Under the pieces are notes generated by a model. The model was not told the origin of the DNA. It was given only the letters and a program-made list of their open reading frames with translations, and did not search any database. The position numbers and the translations under genes are program-made. From Brachypterus glaber (Eukaryota > Arthropoda > Insecta > Coleoptera > Kateretidae), in assembly GCA_958510825.1 (NCBI GenBank), contig OY294051.1:5116353-5180352 (forward strand): a DNA stretch of 64,000 nt, given 5' to 3'. Shown here piece after piece: positions 33,089 through 46,900 of this stretch (position 1 is its first letter; every line of letters starts with the position of its first letter).

Positions 33089-34258
33089 ACAGGGTGTATT
33101 TGAAATAGCTTGGGAAATTTTAACAGGTGATTCTACATGATAAAATATGACAAAAAGCTCCTATAAACATATGCGTCATACGGGAGCTACGCCCCTTTGA
33201 AATTGGCTAAAAAAATCGGTTTTTATTTAATAACTCAGGAACCCTTTGAGATATGTTAACGAGGTTTTGCACGTGAATTAATCCTAATAAGGCCCATCTT
33301 TGTATATCATTTTAAAGTACTTATTTAAACCAGGGGTGTGCAAAACGGGGGGGCCTTATCAGTTTTTTGTCCCAAACTTTTTTCTGTGTAACTTTTTTGC
33401 AATTTTATTTTTGAAATATGATTCCTCAGGTCAAAATACATTAAAAAGGTACTCTTGTTGTAATACTGTAGGATTAACCGTTTTCGAGAAAAGTTCATTT
33501 GAAGGTGAAATTTCACGGTTCGAGGACGAAAAATTAAATACTAAAATGTCGAAAACCAAAATTTTAATGATGCAATGTTATTCTACATCAAAAACTAAGA
33601 AAAAAAGTTTCTGTACATGTAGGTCGAAAAAACGCTTTTAAAGCTACCTTAGCCCTTTAAAAATGGTGCATATTTAGGAGACCATAGCTCCATTAGGATT
33701 GATTTTTGGAAGTACCTGTAAATGAGGTTTTTTTTGTTAGTTTTTAATGTACATTCGCCCTGCATCATTAAAATTTTGGTTTTCAACATTTTAGTATTTA
33801 ATTTTTCGTCCTCGAACCGTGGAATTTCACCTTCAAATTAATTTTTATCGAAAACGGTTAATCCTACAGTATTACAACAGGAGTACCTTTTTTATGTATT
33901 TTTACCTGAGGAATCATATTTTAAAAATAAAATTGCAAAAAAGTTACACAGAAAAAAGTTTGGGACAAAAAACTGATAAGCCCCCCCCGTTTCGTACACC
34001 CCTGGTTGAAATAAGTACATGAAAATAACACATAAAAACGGGCCTTGGTAGGATTAGTTGACGTGCAAAACCTCGTTGATATATCTCAAAGGGTTCCTGA
34101 GTTATTAAATAAAAACGGATTTTTTTAGCCACTTTTAAAGGGGTGTAGCTCCCTTATGACGCATTTTTAGACATATGTTTATAGGAACTTTTTGTCATAT
34201 TTTATGATGTAGAATCATCTGTTCAAATTTCCGACTCTATTTTAAATACACCGTGTAT
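33089..34258. mobile_element. Complete foldback transposon, family C (about 1.17 kb)
   Basis: Two arms of about 570-590 bp, inverted, around a short centre near 33680-33740. Shared landmarks: the ends ACAGGGTGTATTTGAAATAG / AAATACACCGTGTA, CAGGGGTGTGCAAAACGGGG / CCCCGTTTCGTACACCCCTGG-type blocks, and CACGGTTCGAGGACGAAAAA. ORFs across the arms are mirror translations and not genes. Confidence 0.9.
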
Positions 34259-34821
34259 ACGTTCCAAAAAAAAACGATTGTTTAATGTCCGTACGTCAGT
34301 CAGTCCGTCGCTCTGTTCCTCCAGAGGTATACAAGCCATACAGATCAAAATTAACCTTTAAATCTAAGGTTAATAACAAGTGCGGTGGAACCGTACTTAC
34401 TATTTTCAGTTTACATTTTTTATTTTCTATAAATATTTAAATAATCTGCTTAAAGTTTTTCAAAGTTTGAAAAGCAATATTCGTCATTTCCATTGATTTA
34501 TACTTTTCTTTTTATGTTTATTTCTGTATCGCGAAATCATGTCCCAATAATCAGGATCTCAGTATTCATGAGGGTGGGAGAGAATTTAAATTAGGTCGTT
34601 ATATTAGTTTCTATTTATTATTTTATTTACACTAGGTATTTTCAATACACAGCCCCTAAAAAACAATTTTTTGTGGTGGGACACTCAGTTAATTTTTTAT
34701 TAATAAAAAACAAGCTAAAACTGTTTTAGTAAAACTCAAGGTTAATTAATTAATATAACTTACAATAGGTATTATTAAATGAGTCATTTAAAATGACTAT
34801 TATTAAATGACTTTGGCTAAA

Positions 34822-35430
34822 CCCCCCCTTCTAACTTTTGAACGAATTGAGATATCAACTTAAAATTTAAAATACTTAAATAAGACAACTTAAACTATGT
34901 TTTGGCATATATTTAATATTTTTAGCCTTTAAAATGTGGGCTGAGGGGTATAGGGGGCAATTTTTTTAGATAGAAAGGAGGGTCGTTTAAGATATAATTT
35001 TAAAGTAAATTTAATTATCAATTTGATAATTTTTTTTTAAATTTTTTAATTGTTTTTTTTATGTATTAGATTTTTTATTTGCTAAAATTGCGATATTTTT
35101 TTTTCGTAAATTTTTATTCATATCATATATATTTTTTAACTTTAATTAACGTTTTTGAATAATGAAGTTAATATTTTTTTTAACTTGTTTAATTTTTTTT
35201 AAGAATTTTTAATGAATATTCACATTTTTAACCTTAATCTAACCACTCAAAAAAATGTCTAAAAAATTAGAACATTTATTGTCAAACAGAGAATTTTATG
35301 AGCTTTTAAATTATGCATTAAACGACCCCCTTTTAAAAGCTAAATAGAACAATTATATCTGAAAAGATAACTTATTTACGTGTTTCAAATTTAAAGTCAA
35401 TATCTCAACTCGTTCAAAGGGGGTGCTAAC
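34822..35430. repeat. Foldback element (about 610 bp)
   Basis: CCCCCTTCTAACTTTTGAAC with GAGATATCAACTTAAAATTT pairs with the right arm containing AAATTTAAAGTCAATATCTC and GTTCAAAGGGGGTGCTAAC. The loop is AT-rich. Confidence 0.75.
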
Positions 35431-37953
35431 TTTTGGACGGCTCTTCATATACAATTATAATTATTGATAAATTTCTTCTAGCGAATTTTTCTCTTCAAAA
35501 AAGTCCAGCAATGAAAATGTTTAAAACCCATATTTTGATTCCATCCTAATGGGCATGCAGATTATGACAAGAAAATGGAAAAAAGTTATTATTTGGCATT
35601 ACAACTAGGACATGATTGCACGCGAAGTTCATGCGCTTTTGTTTCTACGAAAAAAGATAGCTTTTAGTAATTTAAAACCAATATTAAGACAAAAATATTT
35701 AATTTATTTTATTTAATTACTAGTTTTTAAAATTTTACATATTTGTTTAATTTTAATATCTTTTGTTAAAGAAGCAAGTAATATCTACAATAAAAGAAAA
35801 AAACTGTATGTATGTATGGTTTTCCGGTTTTGTCTACTTATAGAATAGTTACAAACTTGAAATTTGGTATGTACATAAAGTATTCCTCTACAATCCCAGA
35901 AAAAATGTGAAACTTGACCTTCGACCCCCCTAAATCTAAAAATTAAGGAAAAAAATCCAAAAATTAAGAAAAAATAACTTTCGACAACCTATCGTTCTTT
36001 CAGTCTTTCTTTGGGTCTGTCCGGGAAATAAGTGAACACGATAACTCGAGAATGCTCTGAGCTAAAGGCTTCAAATTTGGATCGTAAAATACCATGAACT
36101 AACAAGAATTTTCTGTAAAATTACATAGTTTGTAATTAACAGTTGTAAATCAATCTAAATCTATGCAATTTTAAATAACTTTACATTTATAATTTTGAGT
36201 AATTTTAAATTAATATACAGCGCTTAACAAAACCTAAGCAGTCTTGTAGGTTATTTTACAAAAAAAAATATTTACACACATTTATACAAATTAATTAATT
36301 AAACATAGTAAAGTATAGTAAAACTACTTAGTAAGCTAACGTATTTTTACATTTTCAAATTTGGTTCATATGTTTCTTTTTCAAAGTTATTAGCTGACGT
36401 TGTTTTTAAAAATTGGGGCGAGATAAGAGGTAAAGTTCAAGTATTACGTAACGCCAATTTTGATCATTTTGGACTTTTCAAAAACCGTTTCAAAATAAAT
36501 TTAAACCTTCCTTAGCTCATTTTAAATTTTTTCGTAGGCTAAATCGTACACTTTTCCCGATTTCGATGGTAACTTGTCTAATGTAGCATTTTTAATTTAG
36601 GAGAGATTTGTAGGTGTATAAACCATATATTCTTCTTCAATCATTTTTAATAAATTTTACATAAGGTTTTTTGCACAGAATCTTGAGTAAACCACCTGTT
36701 TACATAATAAACAAACAAGTTTGAAGTATGGCTGTCATCAAAGTTAAAGAGTGCTGCCGCCAGTGGTGGTTTTGCTAACTAACTTTTTTTACGGCGTATA
36801 ACAATGAACTCATTTTTTTACTGTTAAGAAATAGATCACTTCTAACTAGTGTGTTCAGTTATAAAATATGAACATTTTAGTACGCTTGAAGAAAAAGACT
36901 ATTTTTATTTTCATTTTTCAATTTTTTTTTTTTTTTTTTTGAAAAAAAAGTTTAATTTTTTTACTAATTTAAATAAATGTAAGGTAAAGTATTCTTTTTG
37001 TTGGCAAGGCTATATTTTGTCAAACCTAACTATAATTGATTAAAATAATCTTTTCAAGACTACCCTAATGCATTATTCCGTAATGAATAGACTGAATAGA
37101 ACAAAATAAAACAAAAGCAGTCTAACAAGCAAACTAGATAACAAAAATCAATGAAGATTTCATAGTTGTATATAAATTTATTGTCATTAGGTTAAACTGC
37201 GGAAGATCGTGACTTGGTACGCCTTAAAGACGTTAGAGCCACGCAAATATAATAACGTCATTTGACATGATATATGTTGTTCCGACCTTTTCAAGCTTTT
37301 AAATCTATTTTAAATATAGTTTTCCTTGCAAAATGCAGCCGGGTTGACAAATTTTTATTTTTATTCGCATTTATAAAGGTAAGTTATATAACAATATTTT
37401 TAAGCTAAAGTTTTTTGCTAGTTTACGTTTTTTGTTATTGTTTTTAACTTCTATAGCTTTTTAGAATAAAATAAATTTTAGGTTTGATTGGACAGCCTTC
37501 CTTTATATTTTTTCTCGCTTATTTTTTGATATACCTTTATATATTTTTCTATATATTTTTTCGAATTCTTTTCGTGAAAATAACTTTTACTTTCGGTAAA
37601 TTTTTATTTTCTTTATATAAACATAAATATACCTAACATATTACATACACTCAAAAGAGTATAAGGTGTTAATAATTTTTCTTTATATTAAATGATCAGG
37701 CCATTTTAGTTGTTTATCTATAACAATTCCAAAAAAAAAAATAAATTATGTGGGCTATTTTTTATTTTGTTCTAAAGGCATACTTTAATTTTAAAAACAT
37801 TTCTTTTTATATTTTCCTATAACAAAATAAAAAAAAAGAAAAACAACAAAAAAAGTAAAATAAAAACAAAAAAAAAACAAAACAAAAAAAACAAAAAAAG
37901 TACAAAAAAAATCTAAATTTGTTGGATTATTTTAGTAACTAACTGTGATAAAA
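35431..37953. other. Intergenic DNA upstream of the dynein gene
   Basis: Mostly AT-rich. Holds a copy of the recurring pyrimidine-tract/GATAACTCGAGAA module (about 35990-36080), a family E end fragment (about 36430-36472), poly-T near 36920 and poly-A-rich sequence at 37820-37910. A GTAAGT after AAAG near 37378 and an AG at 37934-37935 could bound a 5' UTR intron of the dynein gene. This is speculative. Confidence 0.45.
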
Positions 37954-40900
37954 ATGGACGTGGCGCAAGCCGTGGTAGATATCCGTATGGAATTTTTAGG
38001 CACCTACGTCCAAAAAACGTTAAAATTAAAACCTGAAAAATGGTCCAGGTTAATGAATACCGAAGAACATAAGGCAGTTGTGATGAAATTTTTGGAAAGG
38101 CCTTATCCCCTTTTACTTGTGATAGTGCTAACGCCTGCGGCACAACTGATTGCTTCAAATGGTTTTCCTTTACCGCAATTAAAAAGCAAAGGTTTGAAAA
38201 ATTTATTTTATTGAGAAATATTTGATATAAAAAGAAACTTCGAAATATGAAAATAGTACTTTTCTGACTAGTTCACAAACAATATATAGGCCAATCAAAA
38301 CCTTACATTTCTGGTTTCTTGACCAATCAGATCAAAATGAATCTAATATTTTTTGCACAAGTGCAATTATCACTTGGTTACTATGGAAACAAGAAGCTGA
38401 CAGTTACTGACAACTTAATAAATATTTTTGCAAAATATGTTTTTATTTTGTGAAGCTTACCTTTAGTTGATTTAGTTTTACTGATAAGCAATATAAATGC
38501 TTTTTATTACCAAAACATCCTAGGTATAGACCCTAATCAATTTCAGATAATATATTTTATGCACTTTCCATCTTATAAGCTTTAAATCACTGATATTCAT
38601 AAATTTTAATTTATTTAAATGAATCTTAGTATTAAAAACAGGCCACTCAAAACTAATTTAAACACTTTTTGAGATTTAAATTTTTAATTATAGTTGTAAA
38701 GTAATATTGTTGTTTAGTTCTTAAATTTTTTATTTAAATATGAAACAACATTAAACATGGTAAAATTATATACTTCCTTATTTTGTTTGTGAAATAGTCT
38801 TTCAAAATACCATTCGTGCATGTTGAATTATACATCATTTTTTACTGTATATAAAAAAACATTTTGCTTAAGGAAATTGCCAATGTTTCAATACAGTAAA
38901 AAAATTATCGATAATTCAACATGCACTTATGATATTACTACTGAAAGGTTTCAATGTAAATCTAACCAAAATTTATTGATTTTTTTGAGAATATTAATAA
39001 TTATTATTTTTTATAATAGATTGATTACTGCTTTTAGGAGTGTATTTTATTAAAAAGGCAATGGTTCCAGTTTCAAAAACTAGTCCTGGAGATACTATAA
39101 TAGTTGGTGACCTTTCCTGTAAAATTATTGATCAACTATCATCTCTATTAGAAGAGGTAATGAAATTAAATTTCAATCGATTTATTAAATTTTAATAATT
39201 GCAATTGTGTCTGCATAAAACTTACAAAATTTTAAATTTGATTCTTTTTTCATTATACAGATAAATGCAGACGGGTATATTCAGCATCAAATCTAATGTA
39301 ATTTTAGAATGCTAATTACTTTACAATAAATACCACTTTAGGCTTGAATATTCAAAATATATTTTCGTTAAAGGTTTTGGTCCCACTTTTATCCAACCCA
39401 AAGAACCACGAAGACTGGCCAGCATCGATCGCGAAAGACGTGCACAAACACGTTCACAGTCTAAAAAGCACGGTTTACCAAGTAAAAGGCAACGTCAACG
39501 GCCAAACAGTGTTGCCAATGCCAGTTGGTGAAAACAAAATTGAAGATGTGAAGAGAATGGTAATAGAAAGTAACGGTGAAGTCTGTGATTTGTATCTTAA
39601 AAGTGCAATAGAGGGAGTTGTTATTAAATGGTCTACACAAGTAAATGATGTTTTGGCAAATAATTCTTCTGATAAGAAGCCTACAGTCAAAAACCCTGTG
39701 CCTTCTGATGGTAAAACAATTAAGTTTTTTTATTAATTTTAGTAATTTTTATATTAAAATTTAATTTTTTTTTTGTCAATTATGTTTAAAAAAGAATTAT
39801 GATCACATTAAGAGATTTATTTAAGCCCTTTTAATTACTTTTATAACTTTTCTTTTTATATTTACTTCTTGTTATAACCAAAATACATAAGCCTTTTCTA
39901 ATATCACAAAAAAATTATTAGACCAAAAGAAATTCTCGTATTTTTTTAACTCCAACTAACAGGGAATTATTATTTAACTAAATTTCTAATTGGTATATGA
40001 ATCACACTTTTTAACGTCACGGGTACTACTTAGTCCATGGATTTTGCAAAAATTAGACAAGCACCTTAGAAAAATACACAAAAAATCAATTAAAAACTTT
40101 TTGGATGTGTTTTAGAAATACAGTTTTGGAATCTACGTTTTAAAAATTTACAATACATCTATGAGCAACTACAAGAGCCAAAAGTGCGTAGCATGGCAGA
40201 AATATTAGAAAAAACCAACAGTGCGTACTTTGATTGCTACCAAAATATATTTAAAAACGTAGTTATAGCCTTAGCCGAAGCAAAAGATATCTGTCTGTAT
40301 CTAACTCCGCTCCGGAAGCATATACAGCATGTAGAAGAAACTGAATTTAGTGATTGTATTCCATTGCTTAAGCCCTTTTTGCATGTTGTGTGTCTAATTT
40401 GGTGCCACTCCAAGTGTTACGACCAGGATAAATTAGTTGTTTTACTGAAACAAATCTGCAATTTATTAATTATACAGGTACGATATTAGAAACAAAAATA
40501 TATTAATTGTATCGTTATAGGTTTTTTTGAGCTATCTGTTGCTATCTATAAAAATATTAGGAACAAGAATTTTAATGCTAACCAATACTAAATCCATCAG
40601 ATAATATTTAGTGTCATATTATCTGGTCTTACTTTGTTTTTTTTTATATTTAGGTACTTATTTTTAAAAACTAATATCTAATGTCACATATTATTATTTT
40701 TTAGAGTAAAAAGTTCCTAGATCCAACCACATTATTTCACAGTGATGTAGATGAAGCTATGCAAAGGGTCGACGGATGCTTAAAAGCTTTAAAACACTTT
40801 AGAGGTCTTTTTGATGTATACAAAGCAAACTTAGGTGATTATACCATTTTAATTTGTTTTTCTCTTTATTAGTTTTAATCAGTTTTTGATAAAGTTAACT

Positions 40901-43900
40901 TTAGGGAAAAGTATTTTATCCAATACATACAGATAATGAGACAATTACCAGTTTTATTTTAAATAGATAAACTCAATAATAACCCCCGCGGGGCTTTTAC
41001 TTTATTGAGTGGATAATTATTTATTTACCCACTCAACTGTCACTTGTCAAATTATTTTCTTGTGAATGTCAATAAAATTTTTAATAAAAATATGAATTTC
41101 TAAGCTATTTATTGGATAAAACCTTGTATGGCACTCATGGGTAAACCGATATTGCCCTTTCGAAAATTAACCTCCTTGGCTGACGCCTCGCAGGTTAATT
41201 TTCTCATGGGCAATATCTTACTTTACCCACTAGTACCATAAATAACTATTATTGTTTGCATGACTATTTTTTTCTTTAGGTAGTATTTTTGTGCAACATA
41301 ACCCAGAACTATGGAACTTTCATCCAGACTTAGTTTTTAAACGATTCAACGTTTACAACACCAGGCTGGAAACTATACTATGGTTCTTCAATACAGTTCT
41401 TGAATTTAGTAAATTAGAAAAAATTGAAATTGGTGGTATCAAAGGAAGAAACTTGAGTTCCCGTATCACAGAACTTTACCACGAGTTTCAAACGGGTTTC
41501 GCCATATTTTCTGGTAAATCGTACGATGTTCTTGACCCTGATGATGAATCTTTTTTGGTAGATTTTGAAAAATTTACAGAGAAAATATTTGAAATCGATA
41601 TGAAGTTAGCTGCAATTCTTTGTCAGGCTTTTGAGGACTGTTGCAATTTGGAGAGTATTTTTAAAGTAATTAATTTTTTTTATACACAGTATTTGCAGTG
41701 TTAGGGCATAAAATAAAGGCTATGATTCTATATCATAAAACATAAAAAACCAACAAAGAAACACATGTCCGGAAATAAACCCTAAGGGAGCTACCGCCCT
41801 TTAAAAATGGACATATTGAGTGGAAAACAAAAAGGAAATTCTTCATTAAAAAAACTAGGTAAAAAAGTATTAATTACCGAAACACCTAAATTTAATAAGG
41901 ACAGAAATTTTTAATTTTAAACAAAATTATAAAAATATTAATTTATTATTGCAATATTCTACCAATATCACTCTGTACGATGATTAGAAAATAACCTAAA
42001 TTTAATATTAAAGGAGTAATAGTCTTTTAAAAAGAACATTTTTGGTGGCAAAATATTACCACCTCTTAATTGCATTTTTATTTTGGAAAAGGTTAAACCA
42101 TGACATTTTTTATGTATTTTTACTCAAGAAATTTATATTTTTTACAAACAATTACTTTCTTTAATTGTTAAAATAGACATAAAAAAGTTTGGGGCAAAAA
42201 TATGTTAAGCTGCACATATTTTGTCCGTCTGGGCACGCCTCTGGATAGATTCAAAAAAATTAATTAATATAAACTGATTGCCCTTATTAAAACTTGTAAA
42301 CATGCAAAACCTCTTCGCTCTAGCTCAAAAGGTAAAAGAGTTAATAATTAAAAACCGTATTTTTAGCACAGATTTAAAGGGTCGTGACTCTTCTAGGGTT
42401 CGTTTCCGGACCTATGTCCTATGCTGATTTTCCATGTTTTCTGATGTAGAATCATTCCCTTTATTTAATTCCAAAAGACTGCAGACACCGTGTATAAAGC
42501 AAATCTAAATTGTATTTGATTTTAGTTGATAGCTATAGCAGGCTCGTTGTTAGATAGACCTTTAATTAAAAAAGAATTCAATACAAGATACGTCAGAATA
42601 GTAGACATGTTGAAAGAAGAAATAAGAATTACTGAGGTAAGTATACTGTAGAAAAAGTTGTAACCATAGGTCTCCTCTTTTCTTTTTTGTTTTAGGAAAT
42701 TTTTCAAAAACAAATGAAACATAAAGAAAAAACTGGTACTATTATAGTAGATAAATATATGCCACCCGTAGCAGGTACTCTTAGAAGCACTAAAAATTTA
42801 TGTGAAAGGATATCTCACCCAATTAAGAGTTTAGCAGCTCTAAAACACCCGTACGTATGACAGTATTTCATATTACGTATAAAGTACCCAGGTAGCAAAA
42901 TAACATGACATTCACGTGAAAGCCACGTTAATATGTGATGTTAAGATTGTAGTCTCATTTAACAAGAATGTAGCATGGTGGGGATGTCCTAAGTCCGCCC
43001 CTAATAACATCACACAATGACATCCCGAAAATAACGTGTTTGTGACATCATAAATCCACATTCCTGTTATATCTAATATCTTATGGATGCCGTTACTGGT
43101 ACTTTTATATTTAAATAATGTCCTAGGATATTAGCTTTTTATAAACAAAACCATTAAAAACGCTATAAACCCTATAAAAAAATCGGATTTAAAATCAATC
43201 AGAAATTGAAACAATCACAGATAGAAACAGATAGATTCTAAATACGAAATTGCAGATTAAGTGGAGAATATATTCCTTTAATCCGTGTCCGTGGTCTTGA
43301 GAAGCCCGGCAGAGCCCCCTATGTGTATACAATTTCCTTATAATAATTTACTCTATCAACATCATCTTATATCGATTTTTTTGCTTCGAACGTCGGTGAG
43401 AAGCAAAATAACATGACATTCACGTAAAAGCTACGTTAATATGTGACATGCAATATATTCACAGCGTTGCTAAATATTTGTTATTAAATAACATGGTTGT
43501 CACGTCACACGTGTTACGTTGCAAATGTGATGTTAAATACATGTTATTTTTCAATATTATGTGATGTTATGATTTAGTTTAAAAATACCCCAAAAGTGAT
43601 GTTAATTTCTTGTAATATAACATCCCTTGCTACCTGGGTAGGTAGACTGTTTACCTTACAAATGCCTCTTTAAGTTTTCCAAGACATCCCTAACTATTCT
43701 AGCTATCTATCACTTATGCTTTATGGTGAATATTCACTAGATAAAGTGGAAATTTAACATTTCCTAGGACCTAGTTAGTAGTTAGTGCCTATTTCCCACC
43801 CGTTGCCTATGACAACGTTTGGGAAGTGACAATCAGCTGATTTTATATATCTGCTGTCAGAAAATTAGTAAACGTCAAACAAATAACCTAAAATTTAAGA

Positions 43901-46900
43901 TAATTTTTGCGTTTTTTTTTTATGTTTAGGTCGTAGGAAAAATAGTGCACATCAAGTGCAACGTCCTTTCGTTATGTTCGCGTACTCGGTGCGTAATATA
44001 CTAATTTTCACTTCCAGCCTAAAACCACATCTTTATTACTATTCTTTTCATTGGTAGAAATATTATTTCTCTACCTATGACGTCAGGGGTTCTAAAAATA
44101 ATGAAATTGCACCATGGTTAATAATGAATTTTTATTCAGCTGTTTTGGCATCTGACGTTTCACTTAACTATTAAATCACATTGCTATTTACAAGTGTCTT
44201 TGGGCACCAAATTTATTTATTACATGATAAATTAAAAAATATTAACTAAATTAGTACCTAAAAACATGTTTTACAAAAAAACACTTCGAAAGTGAAAATC
44301 ATTGGTCCATCATATTCATCCATAAATTATACAACCCATATATTACCGTAAGGATCATAGATTACTAGAGGTACAACCCCCATATATTGATTTTTGAGGA
44401 AATAGATTCTCCCTCACAGTTTTCGCCTGTCCCCTTATTTCTGGGGGAGTACCAGAATCATCACTTTGCATTTCACTTTCCATTTTTATATATTTTATTA
44501 CACTTAACACGGAAACACTTTCAAACTTAATAATTTCAGCAGATCACCAGAAAATTTCTGCCAGAAATGTCAAGTTATTCATTTGTTTTTTTAATGGCCG
44601 CGAACGGCCAGCGTGATATTTTAAATTTATAAGCTTTTTCATTAAATTTTAGTAAAATAAATAAATAGCTAATTAATTGTACTGGTAGTGAAAAAAATAC
44701 TATATTTTCCACGTGAGTGAAGATTTAACATTTTAGACCGCGTCTTGCGGGCTTCGCGCTGGCGCGCTCATCCCGCAATTTGACGCAGGTCAAAAATGTT
44801 AAACTTCTCTCACTTGGTAAATAATATACTATTTTTGTTCACGTAAAAGTGTATGTTTGCTTGTTTTAATATTTATTTATAATTGTTATTTATAATTGTA
44901 GTATAAATCAGACTCCAGAGGTACAACAATGTTTCAAACAACACGAAGAATTTGTAAAGAAAATTGAAAAATTCAATGAAGAAATATTTCAAAAATGGGT
45001 CCGAACTATACCATCACAAATAGAAAACAGTCTAAAATTATGTCTACTAAAAAGAGATTCAAACACCAAAGTTCTCTATTTGAACTTCACTCCGGAGTTA
45101 TCGGCTATTTTAAGAGAAGTCCATTATTTAAGACTGATGGGTCATCTAGGTATTCCAGAAATTGCTATCGATCTGTCTGAAAAGGACAATGTATTTAGGA
45201 AATATCAGGATAACCTAAATTCTACCATAACCTGGTATAATAAAATAAGAAGGTCTACGAATGAGGTTGAGTTTTCACTGATAGAGAATGAAATTCAGGA
45301 AATTGATAAATTAATTTTAAAGGGTGAAACAGATTTGTCATGGATTTCAGAGGGTAAACACAGAATTTTATCCATTCTTTTAAAGATAAATCCTTTAAAA
45401 AGTCATAGGGTAAAACCCCCAATCGTTGGCACTCCGCTAATTATTGGCACTGGAGTTATATACTAATTTTCGTTCATCTCCTCTCTCTTCGATTTTTGCC
45501 AAAATCTGCTACAATAACTGGGAAATCTATCTCCTCCGAAGATCGCCGGTTTCACCTTTTCCTACCGGTTTCAACAAAAAGCTGAATATTTTTTCTAACT
45601 TTTCGTCCAAAACTATCGACAATTTTAGAAGATCTTCTATTTTTAAAAGCCAACTCAAAACGATGCTTAAATCGCTCGAAGCTCTTCTACAAATGTGAGA
45701 ATGAGATGAAGAGAGAGGCGGGACTTTCTGCACCGTCGCCGATTTTTCTTAATAACTTTTAAACGGAACTTCGGAGAGGAGGGGTTGTGGCCGGGGGGTT
45801 CCCCTAGAATTTTAAATTTCTGATCCGCCTGTCCAGGTCCCGAGTCCCTAGGATTTTTTAAGGTTTGTGCTAAGGAAGTGCTTTAAATAGAAGGTTAGTA
45901 AAAGACGTTTATTGATGGACTTACTATTTTTTCTCGATAATTTTAGTAAGTATATGCATTCTACTTATTAATTAGCCTTAAAAACTTTATTTTTCTTTAC
46001 ATTTTTATTTAATTTTGACGGTGCCAACAATTGGTATACAAAATTAAACTAAATTCTAATTATTGGCACAGGTGCCAATAATTAGCTTCTTTAGTAAAAA
46101 TCCTATTCCAATTATTGGCAACCAGTTAAAATGCTAAATTAATAGAATAAATTAAATTAAATTGAATAGATTTATTACTTGTACGGTTAAATATACATAC
46201 GTATTGCCACATTTTATATAAGATAAAACCAAATCCATATTTTAAAGCGGGTGGGATATTATACAAAAGATACAGTTTTTGCCAAAAACCTATTTCAAAT
46301 AAATGAGTTCTAAACAGCGTTTAATGAAAAACTTACAGTTTTTCCTCAATAAATATGTGCGTATATACATTTTACACTTAATTTTGTCTATAAACTTAAT
46401 TTTTCTTTACAATTTTTTATCACGGTGCCCATAATAGGCGTCCAAATTTTATTAAATTCCTATTATTGGCACAGGTTTATTGTATGCAAAACTTGCGCAT
46501 CAAAATTAGTCTTGAAACCTAATAATTCTTTTAGATAAGTGTACCTAGGTAACTAGGCATTATTTTATGGATACAAATTAGTATTAGGTAACTAATATTT
46601 TAATTTTAATATAGAGATATTTAAAATTTTGCAATTCTAAAATAAATTTGAGTTTTTGTTTACAGCCTTTAGTTAATATGTATAAAACTGCAATATTCCA
46701 ATTTAAATATTTTATTTTGATACTAAAATGTTTATTATTCAACAAAAAGTAGGTACTCAGTAATTTTTTTCCGTTGCTTCAAAGCAAAAATTAGGTGCCA
46801 ATAATAGGAAAATCTGGATGCCAATTATTAGCCTAAAGGTGCCAATAATACAAAATTGTGTATTCTTGTAATTAATTAAAAAAATTCTTTAATATTATAA

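Noticed and set aside
33300..34132. Several 60-113 codon ORFs on both strands that resemble one another
   Set aside because: They are mirror translations of the two arms of the foldback element at 33089-34258.
45444..45733. 84- and 68-codon ORFs within intron 9
   Set aside because: Overlap on opposite strands inside a transposon-like element, no recognisable domain, and no splice link to the dynein frame.
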